Part shown: one piece after another, positions 8,583-17,451 of the stretch | How the letters are laid out: every line of letters starts with the position of its first letter | Position numbering within the stretch: the stretch's first letter is position 1 | NCBI GenBank assembly: GCA_003427395.1 | Contig: BFEA01000743.1 | Span: 167,857-191,181 of the forward strand | Direction: 5' to 3' | Length of the DNA stretch: 23,325 nt | DNA from: Chara braunii | Taxonomy: Eukaryota > Streptophyta > Charophyceae > Charales > Characeae | Position numbers and translations under genes: made by a program | Notes under the pieces: model-generated | Database searches by the model: none | The model's input: the letters and a program-made list of their open reading frames with translations, nothing else | What the model was told of the DNA's origin: nothing

Positions 8583-9203
8583 AATCACGGTCGGAGTAAG
8601 GGTTTGTGTGATGTGATTGTCAATTTTTCAATATAGGATTGTATATGCAGATCGACATCTTTGGCGGACTTGTGCAGAAAGGTATTCCAGACTCGTTCAA
8701 ACTCATATTGGTGGGTTTCAACCTTTTGCAGAGTTCTATTTATTGCCGCTACCTCTTGCTTTGTGTGAAGGACTGTTCTGTTAAGAGGGCAAGTTTCTCT
8801 TCCGTTGGAGCTTGCTTGTCTTTTTTATCTTGTAATTCCTTATGCAACCTTGCACCTTCTGCATGCAACCTTTTCCTTTCATCTAATTCCTGCCGCTTCG
8901 TTGCTAACATTTTGCTATGCAGTTCTGTACGTTTTCCTCAAGCAATAGATCTTTCTCTCTTTGGTCTGCAATGGATGCGAGCTTTGCAAGAAATACATCT
9001 CTTTCTGCCTCTGTCTCTTCTACGCGATCGCTGGAGTATGCATATAGGTCATACCAGTCCAGCGGCTTGACCTCAAGTCCTCCACCTGTCTGATTAGTCT
9101 CACCTCTTTCCGTCCGCCGTTTGATGAGCCTGTCATTGGAAGGTTCATCTTCTTCTTCTTCTCGCCAGCCTTGCTTATGCCAGCGCAGTGAGTGCAACAA
9201 GCT
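8583..9203 (-). pseudogene. Copy A gag N-terminal coiled-coil region
   Basis: Directly after the PBS comes a charged, heptad-like frame: EEEEDEP, a basic patch, LDWYDLYAYSSDRVEETEAE, then LAKLASIADQREKDLLLEE. A 1-nt loss in an A run near 8930 shifts the frame relative to copy B. A second helical part follows in another frame up to about 8583, after which a Gly/Asp-rich linker joins the capsid in the same frame, interrupted by a TAG at 8580-8582. No in-frame ATG is evident near the start, so the initiation site is unknown. Placed like a matrix domain. Long coiled coils are predicted from residue pattern only. Confidence 0.6.
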
Positions 9204-9206
9204 TCT

Positions 9207-9218
9207 GCTCCGACACCA
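9207..9218 (-). promoter_or_regulatory. Primer binding site of copy A (tRNA-iMet type)
   Basis: On the minus strand this reads TGGTGTCGGAGC, two changes from the plant initiator tRNA-Met primer site TGGTATCAGAGC. It abuts LTR2. Copy B has the closer TGGTATCGGAGC at 15738-15749. Confidence 0.8.
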
Positions 9219-10374
9219 AGTTTGGAAGGGACGTGTCTGTCCTCCCCTTGCTGGAGTGTATCACAACGCACGCATGGACAATGACTCACACAAGAGATGA
9301 AGCTCACACATGGTCCAAACGAGATGGGATAGAACCAAGATGCGCAACTCAATTTATCGTTAACACATTATACAAAAATATATCGAGATCCAAAGTTCAG
9401 CGCCCAACATTATCAGGAGTATCTTTCTTCTGTCTCACGAACGGGACCTGGCTCAGCCAACGCCACCATGAGAACTCAAGTACAACGCTCAACAGGTAAA
9501 TATTCACCATAACTAGAACCTACCCCACTCTCTCTCTCTTCTCTCTCTCTCTCTTGGATCTCAGTCTTGGTCCCCTTCTCCCACCATACATGCACATTCC
9601 TACTACGAAGATCTACTTTGAATGTTACTCACTGCATACTAATTACTAACCTATTGCCTATACTAACTAGCTCGCGTAGCTATGGCTGCCACTTGCAAGC
9701 CAGCGCCCAACTCTCTTCCTCCTCTCAGCGCTAACCCAGCCAGCCAGCGCACAAGTGCACGCAACACTTCCAAGCCAATATGCGAGTGGGCATCTTATGT
9801 CAAGGGAGGATGGCCTATTGCTTTATACTGCTGGCCTCCCCTGGCGAGGTCTGCATTGGTCTGCATTGGGACTCCTTCAGTCCCAGACCCATGCATATGT
9901 GTGTCTCCCAGTATTTTCCCCTCAGGGTCTGCTGCTGCTGCGGCCATCTGGCCTTGATTTCGGACTGGGTGTTTGAATCTAGACCACTTATTAGACTTAA
10001 AATGAACTGGGAACCTGCCCTTTGACTTCCTTTTGGACAGATATACATTCTACACGAACAAACACTCATACTGCACGAACAGACACTCATACTGCACGAA
10101 CAGACACATACTGTACGTACAAACACATCTCTTATCTGAGCAGACATGACCTCCGCAACCCCTGGACGAACAGATGAGACTCCCAAATCCAAATATTGCA
10201 GTTGTTCGTACAGGGCACAACTGTGACCTTTGACTTTGGTTTTTACTTAGCTAGGATGTGATTTTTGACTCAGAGAACATGTCCTTTGATTTGCTTTCAC
10301 GAGTTGAGCCTTGGCAAGTGACCCCTCTATGCCGCATTTGCCGAACAGGGTATGAATCGGGTAAGGGCCCTTTT
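9219..10374 (-). repeat. LTR2 (shared: 5' LTR of copy A and 3' LTR of copy B)
   Basis: A full-length LTR of about 1.15 kb, bounded left by the PBS of copy A and right by the polypurine tract of copy B. It contains a CT tract (9526-9555), the ~21-bp tandem repeats, and the segment deleted from LTR1. Compared with LTR1 and LTR3 it lacks a few bases near 9870 (CACTTTGAGCC block). Having one LTR between two internal regions is the signature of LTR-LTR unequal exchange or of nested tandem insertion. Confidence 0.8.
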
Positions 10375-10414
10375 ACTCTCGCCGGCCTAGTTTCGAAGTC
10401 CTCTGAGAAATCTT

Positions 10415-11176
10415 TCATCTATCAATAATGCCTATTCCCATTCTTGCTCGTTCATAGGCAGATACAATATGAGGTGCAGACTCTAGTAAATTTTCTTTTG
10501 TGAACCAACGATCTTCACCTGGGTCCTAATAGGCAAATGTTACTTTATATTGTCGCTGGGGTCTGCCTCTTTGTCCCGTTTGGAAAGTGCTTTCAGCAAC
10601 GATCTTATCCACATCATATTTCTCATCCATACTAGGAGGTATCGCCGATCTGCGAATGGGAAACATCTCATTTGTTACGCAAGGTAAGAGTTTCGAAGTG
10701 TGGAATACCAGATATGTATGAAGATGTAGAGGAATCTCTATAACATATGAAGGACCATCCACATCCCCAATCACATCTAGAATTTGCCAAGGTCCTCGGT
10801 AGGCGAGTACCCACTTCTGAGAGATGTTCTCCTCAGGAACAAACTCCTTAGATTTAACCCACACCAAATCACCTGCAGCAAACTGTGAAGGTCTTCTATG
10901 CTTATTTGCCTGTTCAATCATCTGATGTTGTGCTTTCACTATATTTTCCTTTACCTTTTCAATGTCTTTTTGATATTGAATCGCAAATTCAGTAGTTCCT
11001 AGTGGAAGCTTATGCACTTGATTCGGGTTTAGTCGATCAATGGGCCTGCGCGGACACCATCCCAAATGCAACTCCATCGGAGTTTTGCATGTGGACAGAT
11101 GAACAAAGTTATTATAGGCACTAGCAACTTTGGGCAAATGTTCATCCCAATCAATCTGGTCGGAACGAATATACAT
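10415..11176 (-). pseudogene. Copy B integrase C-terminal part with GPY/F and chromodomain
   Basis: A continuous frame from 11176 to 10529 covers DQIDWDEHLPKVASAYN, TPMELHLGW, a coiled QYQKDIEKVKE helix, FAAGDLVWVKSKEF, the GPY/F motif in YRGPWQILDVIG, and the start of the chromodomain (DVDKIVAESTF, QYKVTFAY). A TAG at 10526-10528, where copy A has AAG, truncates the chromodomain before EDRWFTKENL, which continues in frame to a TGA at 10415-10417. This copy shows the GPY/F module uninterrupted and is the better guide to the domain order. It is separated from the core by the 62-bp deletion at 11180. Confidence 0.8.
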
Positions 11177-11219
11177 TCGTTGAAGACATGGTCAACTTAG
11201 AGCCATAAACGTTCATCAG

Positions 11220-11726
11220 TTACTGCCGCTGCTCACTTGTAAAGCGTGAGTCTCTGTCACTTACAATGGTAAAGAGATATCCATAATCCTTCACCCAGTG
11301 GTTGAAGAACTCCCAGATTATCAATTTCGTTTTTGCTTCCGCTGGTAAAGCTACAAAGACAGAATACGCACTGAATCTGTCTACGATTACCATTACTTGC
11401 GTCTTCTCATTCCTGCTTTTTACTTTGGTGTTCATAAAGTCAATGTACACAGAGTCTCCTGGACCTGTTGGAATAGGCAAAGGCTTAAGTAGACCAAGGG
11501 GAGGCTGTGTGGTGCTCTTATTTCTTTGGCACACTTGACAGCCCAACACATACGCAATGCAGTCTGGTTTCATGCGAGGCCAGGTGTAGGAACGCAAAAG
11601 ATTTGCGTAAGTCTTTTTCCAACCGAAATGACCTTCGGTGTTATGACATTCCCCTAAGATCAAACTCTTGATCTCTTCTACATTCAGAATACAAAGCCTA
11701 TCATGCACATCAGTCCTTTCAAACAA
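11220..11726 (-). pseudogene. Copy B integrase zinc-binding domain and truncated core
   Basis: The H-x4-H-x29-C-x2-C zinc-binding motif and the first two catalytic Asp residues (YIDFM, VSDRDSRF) are present. The frame stops at a TAA (11220-11222), at the same codon as in copy A. Just beyond, the segment holding the catalytic Glu is missing: copy B jumps directly between two TTGA tetranucleotides that lie 62 bp apart in copy A. The enzyme core is therefore incomplete in both frame and catalytic residues. The link to RNase H (11740-11984) carries several more stops. Confidence 0.85.
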
Positions 11727-11984
11727 TAGTCCTTGCGTGATACGATAGCTAGGAAACTATGCTGGCGCTTCTTGCACACTCTTGAACATAGCACCATAAA
11801 CAGGGTCAGTGGGATACGCATTTCTAATTTTTTCTTGCAAATTGGTGCCCACGTCTAAGTATGTTACAACAGCACCAAAGAAATCTGATCTTCGACTCAA
11901 TGTGGCGGCAACAACGTTATACTTATCCTTGACTGGCTTCAGCTCAAAATCATATTGATCAATCTCCGCGGCCCACCTAGTCTA

Positions 11985-12623
11985 CTAAAATGTCATCCGG
12001 GCCTGCGTCTTGAGCCAGCGAAGTGTCTCATGATCTAAATACACTTTGAAGTGCCTTCCTAGGAGATAGTGTCGCCAGTGATCCAAAGCTTCCCGGAGAG
12101 TATACAACTCTTTCTCATACGTAGAAGCGACGACCTTCTCGTTAGGCAGTCGTCGGGACATAAATTTTATAGGTCTGTATCCATTTCCATCGTCTTGTTG
12201 GAGTACAACGCCTATCCCGTACAAACCGGCGTCAGTCGTAACAATAATGGGCAATGAAGGGTCAGCAACCTTAAAAACCGGGTAGTTAATCAGACATTTC
12301 TTCAAACGTTTAAACGAAGTTGTATACTCTGAATCCCACTTCCAGATGGTTTCTTTTTTAAGTAATCTGCGAAGGGGCACAACAATTATCGTGAAGTGTC
12401 TCACGAACTTTCGATAGTAATTGGCTAGCCCAAGGAATGACCGTAACTCAATTAAAGTGCGGGGATTAGGCCAATCGCGAATTGCCACAATTTTCGTGTC
12501 TTCCGGTTTGATCCCATCACCATCAAGCACATGCCCCAAATACAGAACCTGGCGCTTAGCCCATTCACACTTCTTGGGGTGTAACTTTAGCTTTGCGTCA
12601 TGCAATTTATTTAGCACAAATCA
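11985..12623 (-). pseudogene. Copy B RT thumb/connection and RNase H
   Basis: A long open frame of about 210 codons: [51 protein letters not shown], then RNase H with Asp in IVTTDAG, Glu in YEKELY and YLDHETLRWLK near the end. In copy A the last motif reads HSDHETL; the Ser to Leu change next to the catalytic Asp may affect activity. The frame ends with stops where copy A continues LTRWVAKI. A TGA at 12621-12623 separates it from the RT palm in the same reading frame. Confidence 0.8.
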
Positions 12624-13341
12624 AAGGTGATCATAATGTTCTTTCAAATCTTTACTAAAAATCAAAATATCATCCAAATAAACAATGACAAATTTGTCAA
12701 GCCACTCGCGAAAAAGTTCGTTCATAGTTCTTTGGAAGGTTGCAGGGGCATTCGTAAGACCAAATGACAACACCTTGTTCTGAAGACAGTTTTGTATTGG
12801 TTTCCGATTCTACCTCAATCTGCAGATAGTCGGACTTCAGATCAATCTTCGTGAAATATTTGCAACCCTACACACGATCCAGCATATCATCTATCCGCGG
12901 TAACGACTCGGCGTTCTTTACAGTTATCTCATTCAAGTTCCTATAATCTATACACATGCGTACCCCACTATCCTTTTTAGGCATAAATAATACAGGCGCA
13001 CCATAGGACGAGGAGCAAGGCTTATATTATCCCTTTTCCAGCAATTCATCAAGTTGGGATCGCAGTTCATCCAACTCTTTAGGTGACATTCGGTAGATGG
13101 CCCCCCTGGGAATCGAACTTCCTGGGATAATGTCTATGCGATCCTTAATGGGTCTCTCAACCACACCGCTTGGGGTCTCTTCCACATCTTCAAACTCCTT
13201 CAGAAGTTTCTCAATTTCTGGAGACTTAGGCTCTTCCATAACTTCACCCTCTTTTACTGGGCGCACATATGCCACAAGGACTTGGTCATACAAGTTGTAT
13301 TCCTGATATGGCGAACGAATGCTAAGACACTTATACAGCAA
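12621..13341 (-). pseudogene. Copy B reverse transcriptase palm/fingers (interrupted)
   Basis: The frame from 13341 runs through YDQVLVAYVRPVKEGEV and [20 protein letters not shown] to a TAA at 13027-13029, which replaces a Trp codon present in copy A. Beyond it the RT signature is degraded: VPVLF reads APVLF, DYRKLN reads DYRNLN, and SGYHQI reads SDYLQI. A second stop (TAG, 12868-12870) follows and then a frame change near 12800. [12 protein letters not shown] and the YLDD site (12669-12674) are intact. The TGA at 12621-12623 is in common with copy A. Confidence 0.8.
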
Positions 13342-13421
13342 TGAGCCAAGCTGCTTTCCTAACCCGATTCGTGGAATAGGCGGATTCTCTTCTTTCCGCC
13401 TTGCGGACTAGGGAACCAGCA

Positions 13422-13928
13422 TTAATGGTCCCTCATCTTTATGTCCGCATTTGCAGCTTCACCCCAATCCATACCTAAAAGAATTTCAAAAGGAAGATTA
13501 TCTTCCACCAAGAGAGTCAGAGAGTGGAGAACGCGTTCCACCTTCCCCTCTGCTTCGAGCCGAAAGTATATCTTGACCCCTTCAACATACTTGTGCATCA
13601 CAGTTACTGTACTATTAGCTGATTTACTTACTACGGGCTCATCTAATTGCTTAACCTTTAGCCCGAGTCGCAACTTTTGCAAACCTTTGTTACTTATATA
13701 GCTGCGTGTAGACCCACTTTCAATCATTCTTCCTACTCTTATGTTATGGACTTCAAGATCTGCAATTACTAGCTGTCCTTTATGTTTTTTCATTTCAGTC
13801 CAGGCTTGGCGACAAGCGGTCAACTCATCACCCACGCCAGCGAGGGATCCATCTAGAGAGATGCATACTCGTGCTACCTCTGGACAATGTACTAGATGGG
13901 GACTGTCTACCTCTTCAGTTTCTGCCAA
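13422..13928 (-). pseudogene. Copy B protease with altered active site
   Basis: The same retropepsin-like frame as copy A, including the N-terminal part that copy A lost (CRQAWTEMKKHKGQ). The active-site triplet reads Glu-Ser-Gly (MIESGSTRSYIS); the codon at 13719-13721 is GAA where copy A has GAC. Catalytic Asp is essential in this family, so Glu is expected to abolish or severely cut activity. The downstream NLPFEILLGMDWG motif is kept. The frame ends in a TAG at 13422-13424 near the PR-RT junction. Confidence 0.8.
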
Positions 13929-13959
13929 TGGGACCTTCGAATGGGAGGATTTCTTTTTT

Positions 13960-14180
13960 TCAACACCCGAAGTCCTTGTAGAGGCAACTGAAACCTCTAC
14001 TGGTTGTTCCCTTTTGCCACCTTATAGTCAGGTCAATAAGGGACAATGTGGTCGGGGTCCCCACATTTAAGGTACTGGTCGGCAACTTTCTTTCCTGCCA
14101 AACTTTCTCTGTGATTCCCAACTTTTTCCAAGGTTCCCCTTCGGATAGACGTGGATGTGGTGGGTATGGCGTATCCCACT
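13960..14180 (-). pseudogene. Copy B nucleocapsid with destroyed zinc knuckle
   Basis: Aligned to copy A, the knuckle reads Y-L-K-C-G-D-P-D-H-I-V-P-Y-stop. The first Cys is Tyr (TAC, codon 14072-14074) and the last Cys codon is TGA (14033-14035). The zinc site therefore has lost two of four ligands and translation would end there. Upstream, a 2-nt deletion near 14230 relative to copy A throws the Gly/Arg-rich stretch out of frame. Confidence 0.8.
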
Positions 14181-14182
14181 TG

Positions 14183-15060
14183 TTATACCAAGTGCCTCTT
14201 CCTCTTCCCCAGGCAGAATTGAAACCAAACACCTTGCAAGGGACCATTGCCCCTTCCTCCCATATAGTAGTTACCTTCACTACTACCCCTCTGGGTGCCG
14301 GATCCCCTTCCACAACGTCTGCGGCCTCCTCTTCCTCGGCCACGACCTCGTCCTTGTTGCCCTCCCCCTCGGGCTGCAACGGCCGCGTAACTCCCCTCCT
14401 GAGCTACTAAACCGTTGGGTCTGTCCACAAGACCATAGTCTACTTGGTCCCAATTGGCCTCAGCCAAGAAGCCAACGTGATCTATGGCGATCTTGCTGAA
14501 CGTCTCGTAAGTCATCCCCTCTTCCTTTGTACGGGGATACAACTGAATACGAAGGGGGTCGGGTAGTGCGCGTGCAAAATTGTTGAGTATTTGAGCAGGG
14601 GTCAGTCCGTGTTCATTGCATTGCAACAGTTCATCCATGGTGGCTTTAAGCGCTGAGGTGCTCTTCCATTTTCTATCTGGGAGGTTTAGGACTAACATTT
14701 CTGTCCTCCTGGCTAAGTTTTTTTTCTCAAACCTATCTCGGATGGCTTTGAAAAAGTCCTTAATTCGGGTTTGCCGGGAGTATTCTACCATAGAGCTGCA
14801 ACATGCCTCCTTCTGCACGGAGATGACGAATCTCATGGCATCTCCCTCAATATACGAAATTGCCATTAGCACACAATCCCAGTACGGAATGCGTTGTCCG
14901 TAGACATACGACTCGACTGCCGCAATCCAGTATAGCACACTTTGCTCTTTCTTGCCATAATATGTCCATGAAACTTTGACCTTTATTTTTCGTACATCTG
15001 TATCCTTATCTTCTCGCAACACTCCCTTTCCTTTCTTATCATCTCCCCCGTCTCCCTGTC
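14183..15060 (-). pseudogene. Copy B gag capsid region
   Basis: An open frame of about 280 codons beginning in a charged linker (REDKDTDVRKIKVKVSWTYY) and running through the Gag capsid layout (WIAAVESYVYGQ, YIEGDAMRF, KDFFKAIRDRFEK, TPAQILNNFARALPDPL) into a Gly/Arg-rich tail (GRGRGRGGRRR). It lacks the 42-codon segment found in copy A. It is the most intact gag frame in the window. The first residue has no ATG, and the frame connects upstream to the coiled-coil part through a frameshift in the Gly/Asp linker (about 15040-15075). Confidence 0.8.
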
Positions 15061-15096
15061 TCCGTCTCCATCTCCACCTTCTCCTCCGCCGCTGCC

Positions 15097-15737
15097 TCAG
15101 ACTATCTTCTCAATCACAGCCGGAGTAAAGGTTTGTGTGATGTGATTGTCTAACTTTTCAATATAGGATTGTATATGCAGACCGACATCTTTGGTGGACT
15201 TTTGCAAAAAAGTATTCGAGACTCCTTCAAACTCATATTGGTGGGTTTCAACCTTTTGCAGAGTTCTATTTATTGCCGCTACCTCTTGCTTTGTGTGAAC
15301 GACTGTTCTGTTCAGAGGGCAAGTTTCTCTTCCGTTGCAGCTTGCTTGTCTTTTTAATCTTGTAATTCCTTATGCAACCTTGCACCTTCTGCCTGCAGCC
15401 TTTTCCTTTCATCTAATTCCTGCCGCTTCGCTGCTAACATTTTGCTATGCAGTTCTGTATGTTTTTCCTCAAGCAATAAATCTTTCTCTCTTTGGTCTGC
15501 AATGGATGCTAACTTTGCAAGAAATACATCTCTTTTTGCCTCTGTCTTTTCTACGCGATTGCTGGAGTATGCATATTGGTCATACCAGTCCAGCAGCTTG
15601 ACCTCAAGTCCTCCACCTGTCTGACTAGTATCACCTATTTCCATCCGCCGTCTGATGAGCCTGTCATCGGCAGGTTCATCTTCTTCTTCTTCTCGCCGGA
15701 CTTGCTTATGCCAACGCAGTGAGTGCAAGAAGCTTCC
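15097..15737 (-). pseudogene. Copy B gag N-terminal coiled-coil region
   Basis: The first frame (to 15354) is a strongly charged helical sequence: LDWYDQYAYSSNRVEKTEAK, LAKLASIADQREKDLLLEEK, MLAAKRQELDERKRLQAEG, then ARLHKELQD and a TAA. A second helical part follows in another frame (EVAAINRTLQKVETHQYEF, SYIEKLDNHITQTFTPAVIE) down to a TGA at 15097-15099. The frame change between the two parts, near 15320, is also present in copy A. The heptad-like spacing suggests a coiled coil of about 200 residues ahead of the capsid, longer than in most Ty3/gypsy gags I know. Confidence 0.6.
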
Positions 15738-15749
15738 GCTCCGATACCA
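15738..15749 (-). promoter_or_regulatory. Primer binding site of copy B (tRNA-iMet type)
   Basis: On the minus strand this reads TGGTATCGGAGC, one base from the canonical initiator tRNA-Met primer site. It fixes the inner edge of LTR3 and confirms minus-strand orientation. Confidence 0.88.
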
Positions 15750-16970
15750 AGTTTGCAAGGGACCTGCATGTCCTCCTCTTGCTGGAGTGTATCACAACGC
15801 ACGCATGGACAATGACTCACACAAGAGATGAAGCTCACACATGGTCCAAACGAGATGGGATAGAACCAAGATNGCTGGAGTGTATCACAACGCACGCATG
15901 GACAATGACTCACACAAGAGATGAAGCTCACACATGGTCCAAACGAGATGGGATAGAACCAAGATGCGTAGCTCAATTTATCGTTAACACATTATACAAG
16001 AGTATATCGAGATCCAAAGTTCAGCGCCTAACATTATTAGGAGTATCTTTCTTCTGCCTCACGAACGGGACCTTGCTCATCCAGCACCACCATCAGAACT
16101 CAAGTACAACTCTCAACAGGTAAGTATTCACCATAACCAGAACTTATCCCACTCTCTCTCTCTCTCTTGGATCTCAATCTTGGTCCCCTTGTCCCACCAT
16201 ACATGCACACTCCTACTATGGAGATCTACTTTGAATGTTACTCACTGCAGACTAATTACTAACCCATTACCTATACTAACTAGCTGGCGCAGCTATGGCT
16301 GCCACTTGCAAGCCTGCGCACAACTCTCTTCCTCCGCTAAGCGCTAACCCAGCCATCCAGCGCAGAAGTGCACACAACACTTCCACGCCAATATGCGAGT
16401 GGGCATCTGATGTCAAGGGAGGCTGGCCTATTGCTTTATACTCCTGGCCTCCTCTGGCGAGGTCTGCATTGGCACTTTGAGCCTCCTTCAGTCCCAGACG
16501 CATGCAGTATTTTCCCCTCAGGGTCTGCTGCTGTTGCGGCCATCTGGCCAAGATTTCGGACTGGGTGTCTGAATCTAGACCCCTTATTAGACTTAAACAG
16601 AACTGGGAACTTGCCCTTTGACTTCCTTTTGGACAGACACACATTCTACACGAACGGACACTCATACTGCACGAACAGACACTCGTACTGCACGAACAGA
16701 CACATACTGTACGTACAGGCACATCTCTTGTCTGAACAGACATGACCTCCTCACCCCCTGGACGAATAGATGAGACTCTCTAATCCAAATATTGCAGTTG
16801 TTCGTACAGGGCACAACTGTGACCTTTGACTTTGGCTTTTACTTAGCTAGGATGTGATTTTTGAATCACAGAACATGTCCTTTGATTTGCTTTCACGAGT
16901 TGGGCCTTGGTGGGTGACCCCTCTATGCTGCATTTGCCGAACAGGGTTCGAATCGGATAAAAACCCTTTT
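15750..16970 (-). repeat. LTR3 (5' LTR of copy B)
   Basis: Collinear with LTR2; its apparent length is inflated by a 92-bp duplicate around an N. It lacks about 25 bp near 16505 (the block around ATGCATATGTGTGTC). The right edge is where similarity to LTR1 and LTR2 stops, after CCCTTTTA. The sequence to the right is unrelated and presumably host flank. No short direct repeat joins this flank to the left flank of LTR1. Confidence 0.8.
15781..15965. repeat. Identical 92-bp direct repeat separated by one N (likely assembly artefact)
   Basis: 15781-15872 and 15874-15965 appear identical, with a single N at 15873. LTR1 and LTR2 have this segment once. The simplest reading is that two overlapping contig ends were placed side by side without merging. 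Confidence 0.9.
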
Positions 16971-17052
16971 AATTTGGATGAACCACATACCACCAGAGGA
17001 TTGTAATTATACCATGGAAAAAGGCTTTACAATTGTTGTCCTATAAGTAGCA

Positions 17053-17451
17053 ATGAGGAACTTCCAACTTGAACTACGCAACGCTCGAGCGGGTGAGTGG
17101 TTTAAGTCTCCATCCCACGGCTCTGCCTGCATTGTGCACGGACCTGGCCATTACATGACCATCGTACATGCCTTTGACTACTGGAAGCTGTGGGACAATG
17201 AGATCATGGTCCATGCTATGACTTATGTTACTGATTTCTTACATAATGATGCTGTTTTCTTGCATCACTAAACTGTCCGCAGTCTCTTTTATGTCGAAGA
17301 TCATCATTCCTCTGGCCCCGTTCTCCAGCAGGACAATGTACCAACTCTGCGACCTTCTCCTTTGCATAGCTACAGACTGTTACACTCGGTTGTAGCCGCC
17401 ATCGTCTCTGTCACTATCACTACAATCAAATGGATTCTGCATTCATGTGTG
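17053..17451 (+). pseudogene. Unrecognised broken reading frame
   Basis: A frame starting at ATG 17053 runs 72 codons (RNFQLELRNARAGEWFKSPS, IVHGPGHYMTIVHAFDYWKL), hits a TAA at 17269-17271 and stays open for about 60 more codons in the same frame (SLFYVEDHHSSGPVLQQDN) to a TAG near 17450. The residue texture resembles real protein more than random sequence: few low-complexity runs, many aromatics. I do not recognise a family. It overlaps the start of the Cys-rich frame at 17430. It may be a decayed host or transposon gene. Confidence 0.35.

Larger units (their letters stand above)
2163..10374 (-). mobile_element. Ty3/gypsy chromovirus copy A (LTR2 - internal A - LTR1), defective
   Basis: A complete but decayed LTR retrotransposon read on the minus strand. 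The 5' LTR is LTR2 (9219-10374), followed by the PBS (9207-9218), gag, protease, RT, RNase H, integrase with chromodomain, a polypurine tract near 3204, and the 3' LTR (LTR1, 2163-3207). The order PR-RT-RH-IN identifies Ty3/gypsy; copia has integrase before RT. The chromodomain at the end of pol places it among chromoviruses. Reading frames are broken by at least six frameshifts and several stops. It shares LTR2 with copy B. No 5-bp target duplication was recognised at the array ends. It also differs from B by an insert of about 490 bp in gag, a 126-bp in-frame gag segment, and deletions of about 10 and 16 nt in RT. Confidence 0.85.
9219..16970 (-). mobile_element. Ty3/gypsy chromovirus copy B (LTR3 - internal B - LTR2), defective
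   Basis: A second copy of the same family in the same orientation, with 5' LTR3, PBS at 15738-15749, the same gene order as copy A and LTR2 as 3' LTR. It is collinear with copy A apart from the missing ~490-bp and 126-bp gag segments, a 62-bp integrase deletion and several small indels. Key functional residues are lost in the nucleocapsid, protease and integrase, so it could not encode its own mobility. Confidence 0.85.

Noticed and set aside
9188-9499. Plus-strand frame of about 100 codons at the LTR2 inner edge (also in LTR3)
   Set aside because: It lies within LTR and PBS sequence antisense to the element, is not conserved as an intact frame in LTR1, and in LTR3 is extended only by the duplicated 92-bp block.
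9815-10192. Minus-strand Cys-rich frame in LTR2, with relatives in LTR1 and LTR3
   Set aside because: The Cys/Ser/Val pattern comes from the 21-bp tandem repeat. Lengths and frames differ between LTRs.
2163-16970. Five-base target duplication around the whole array
   Set aside because: The flank left of LTR1 (ending GCATCA) and that right of LTR3 (AATTTGG) do not match at any plausible edge.
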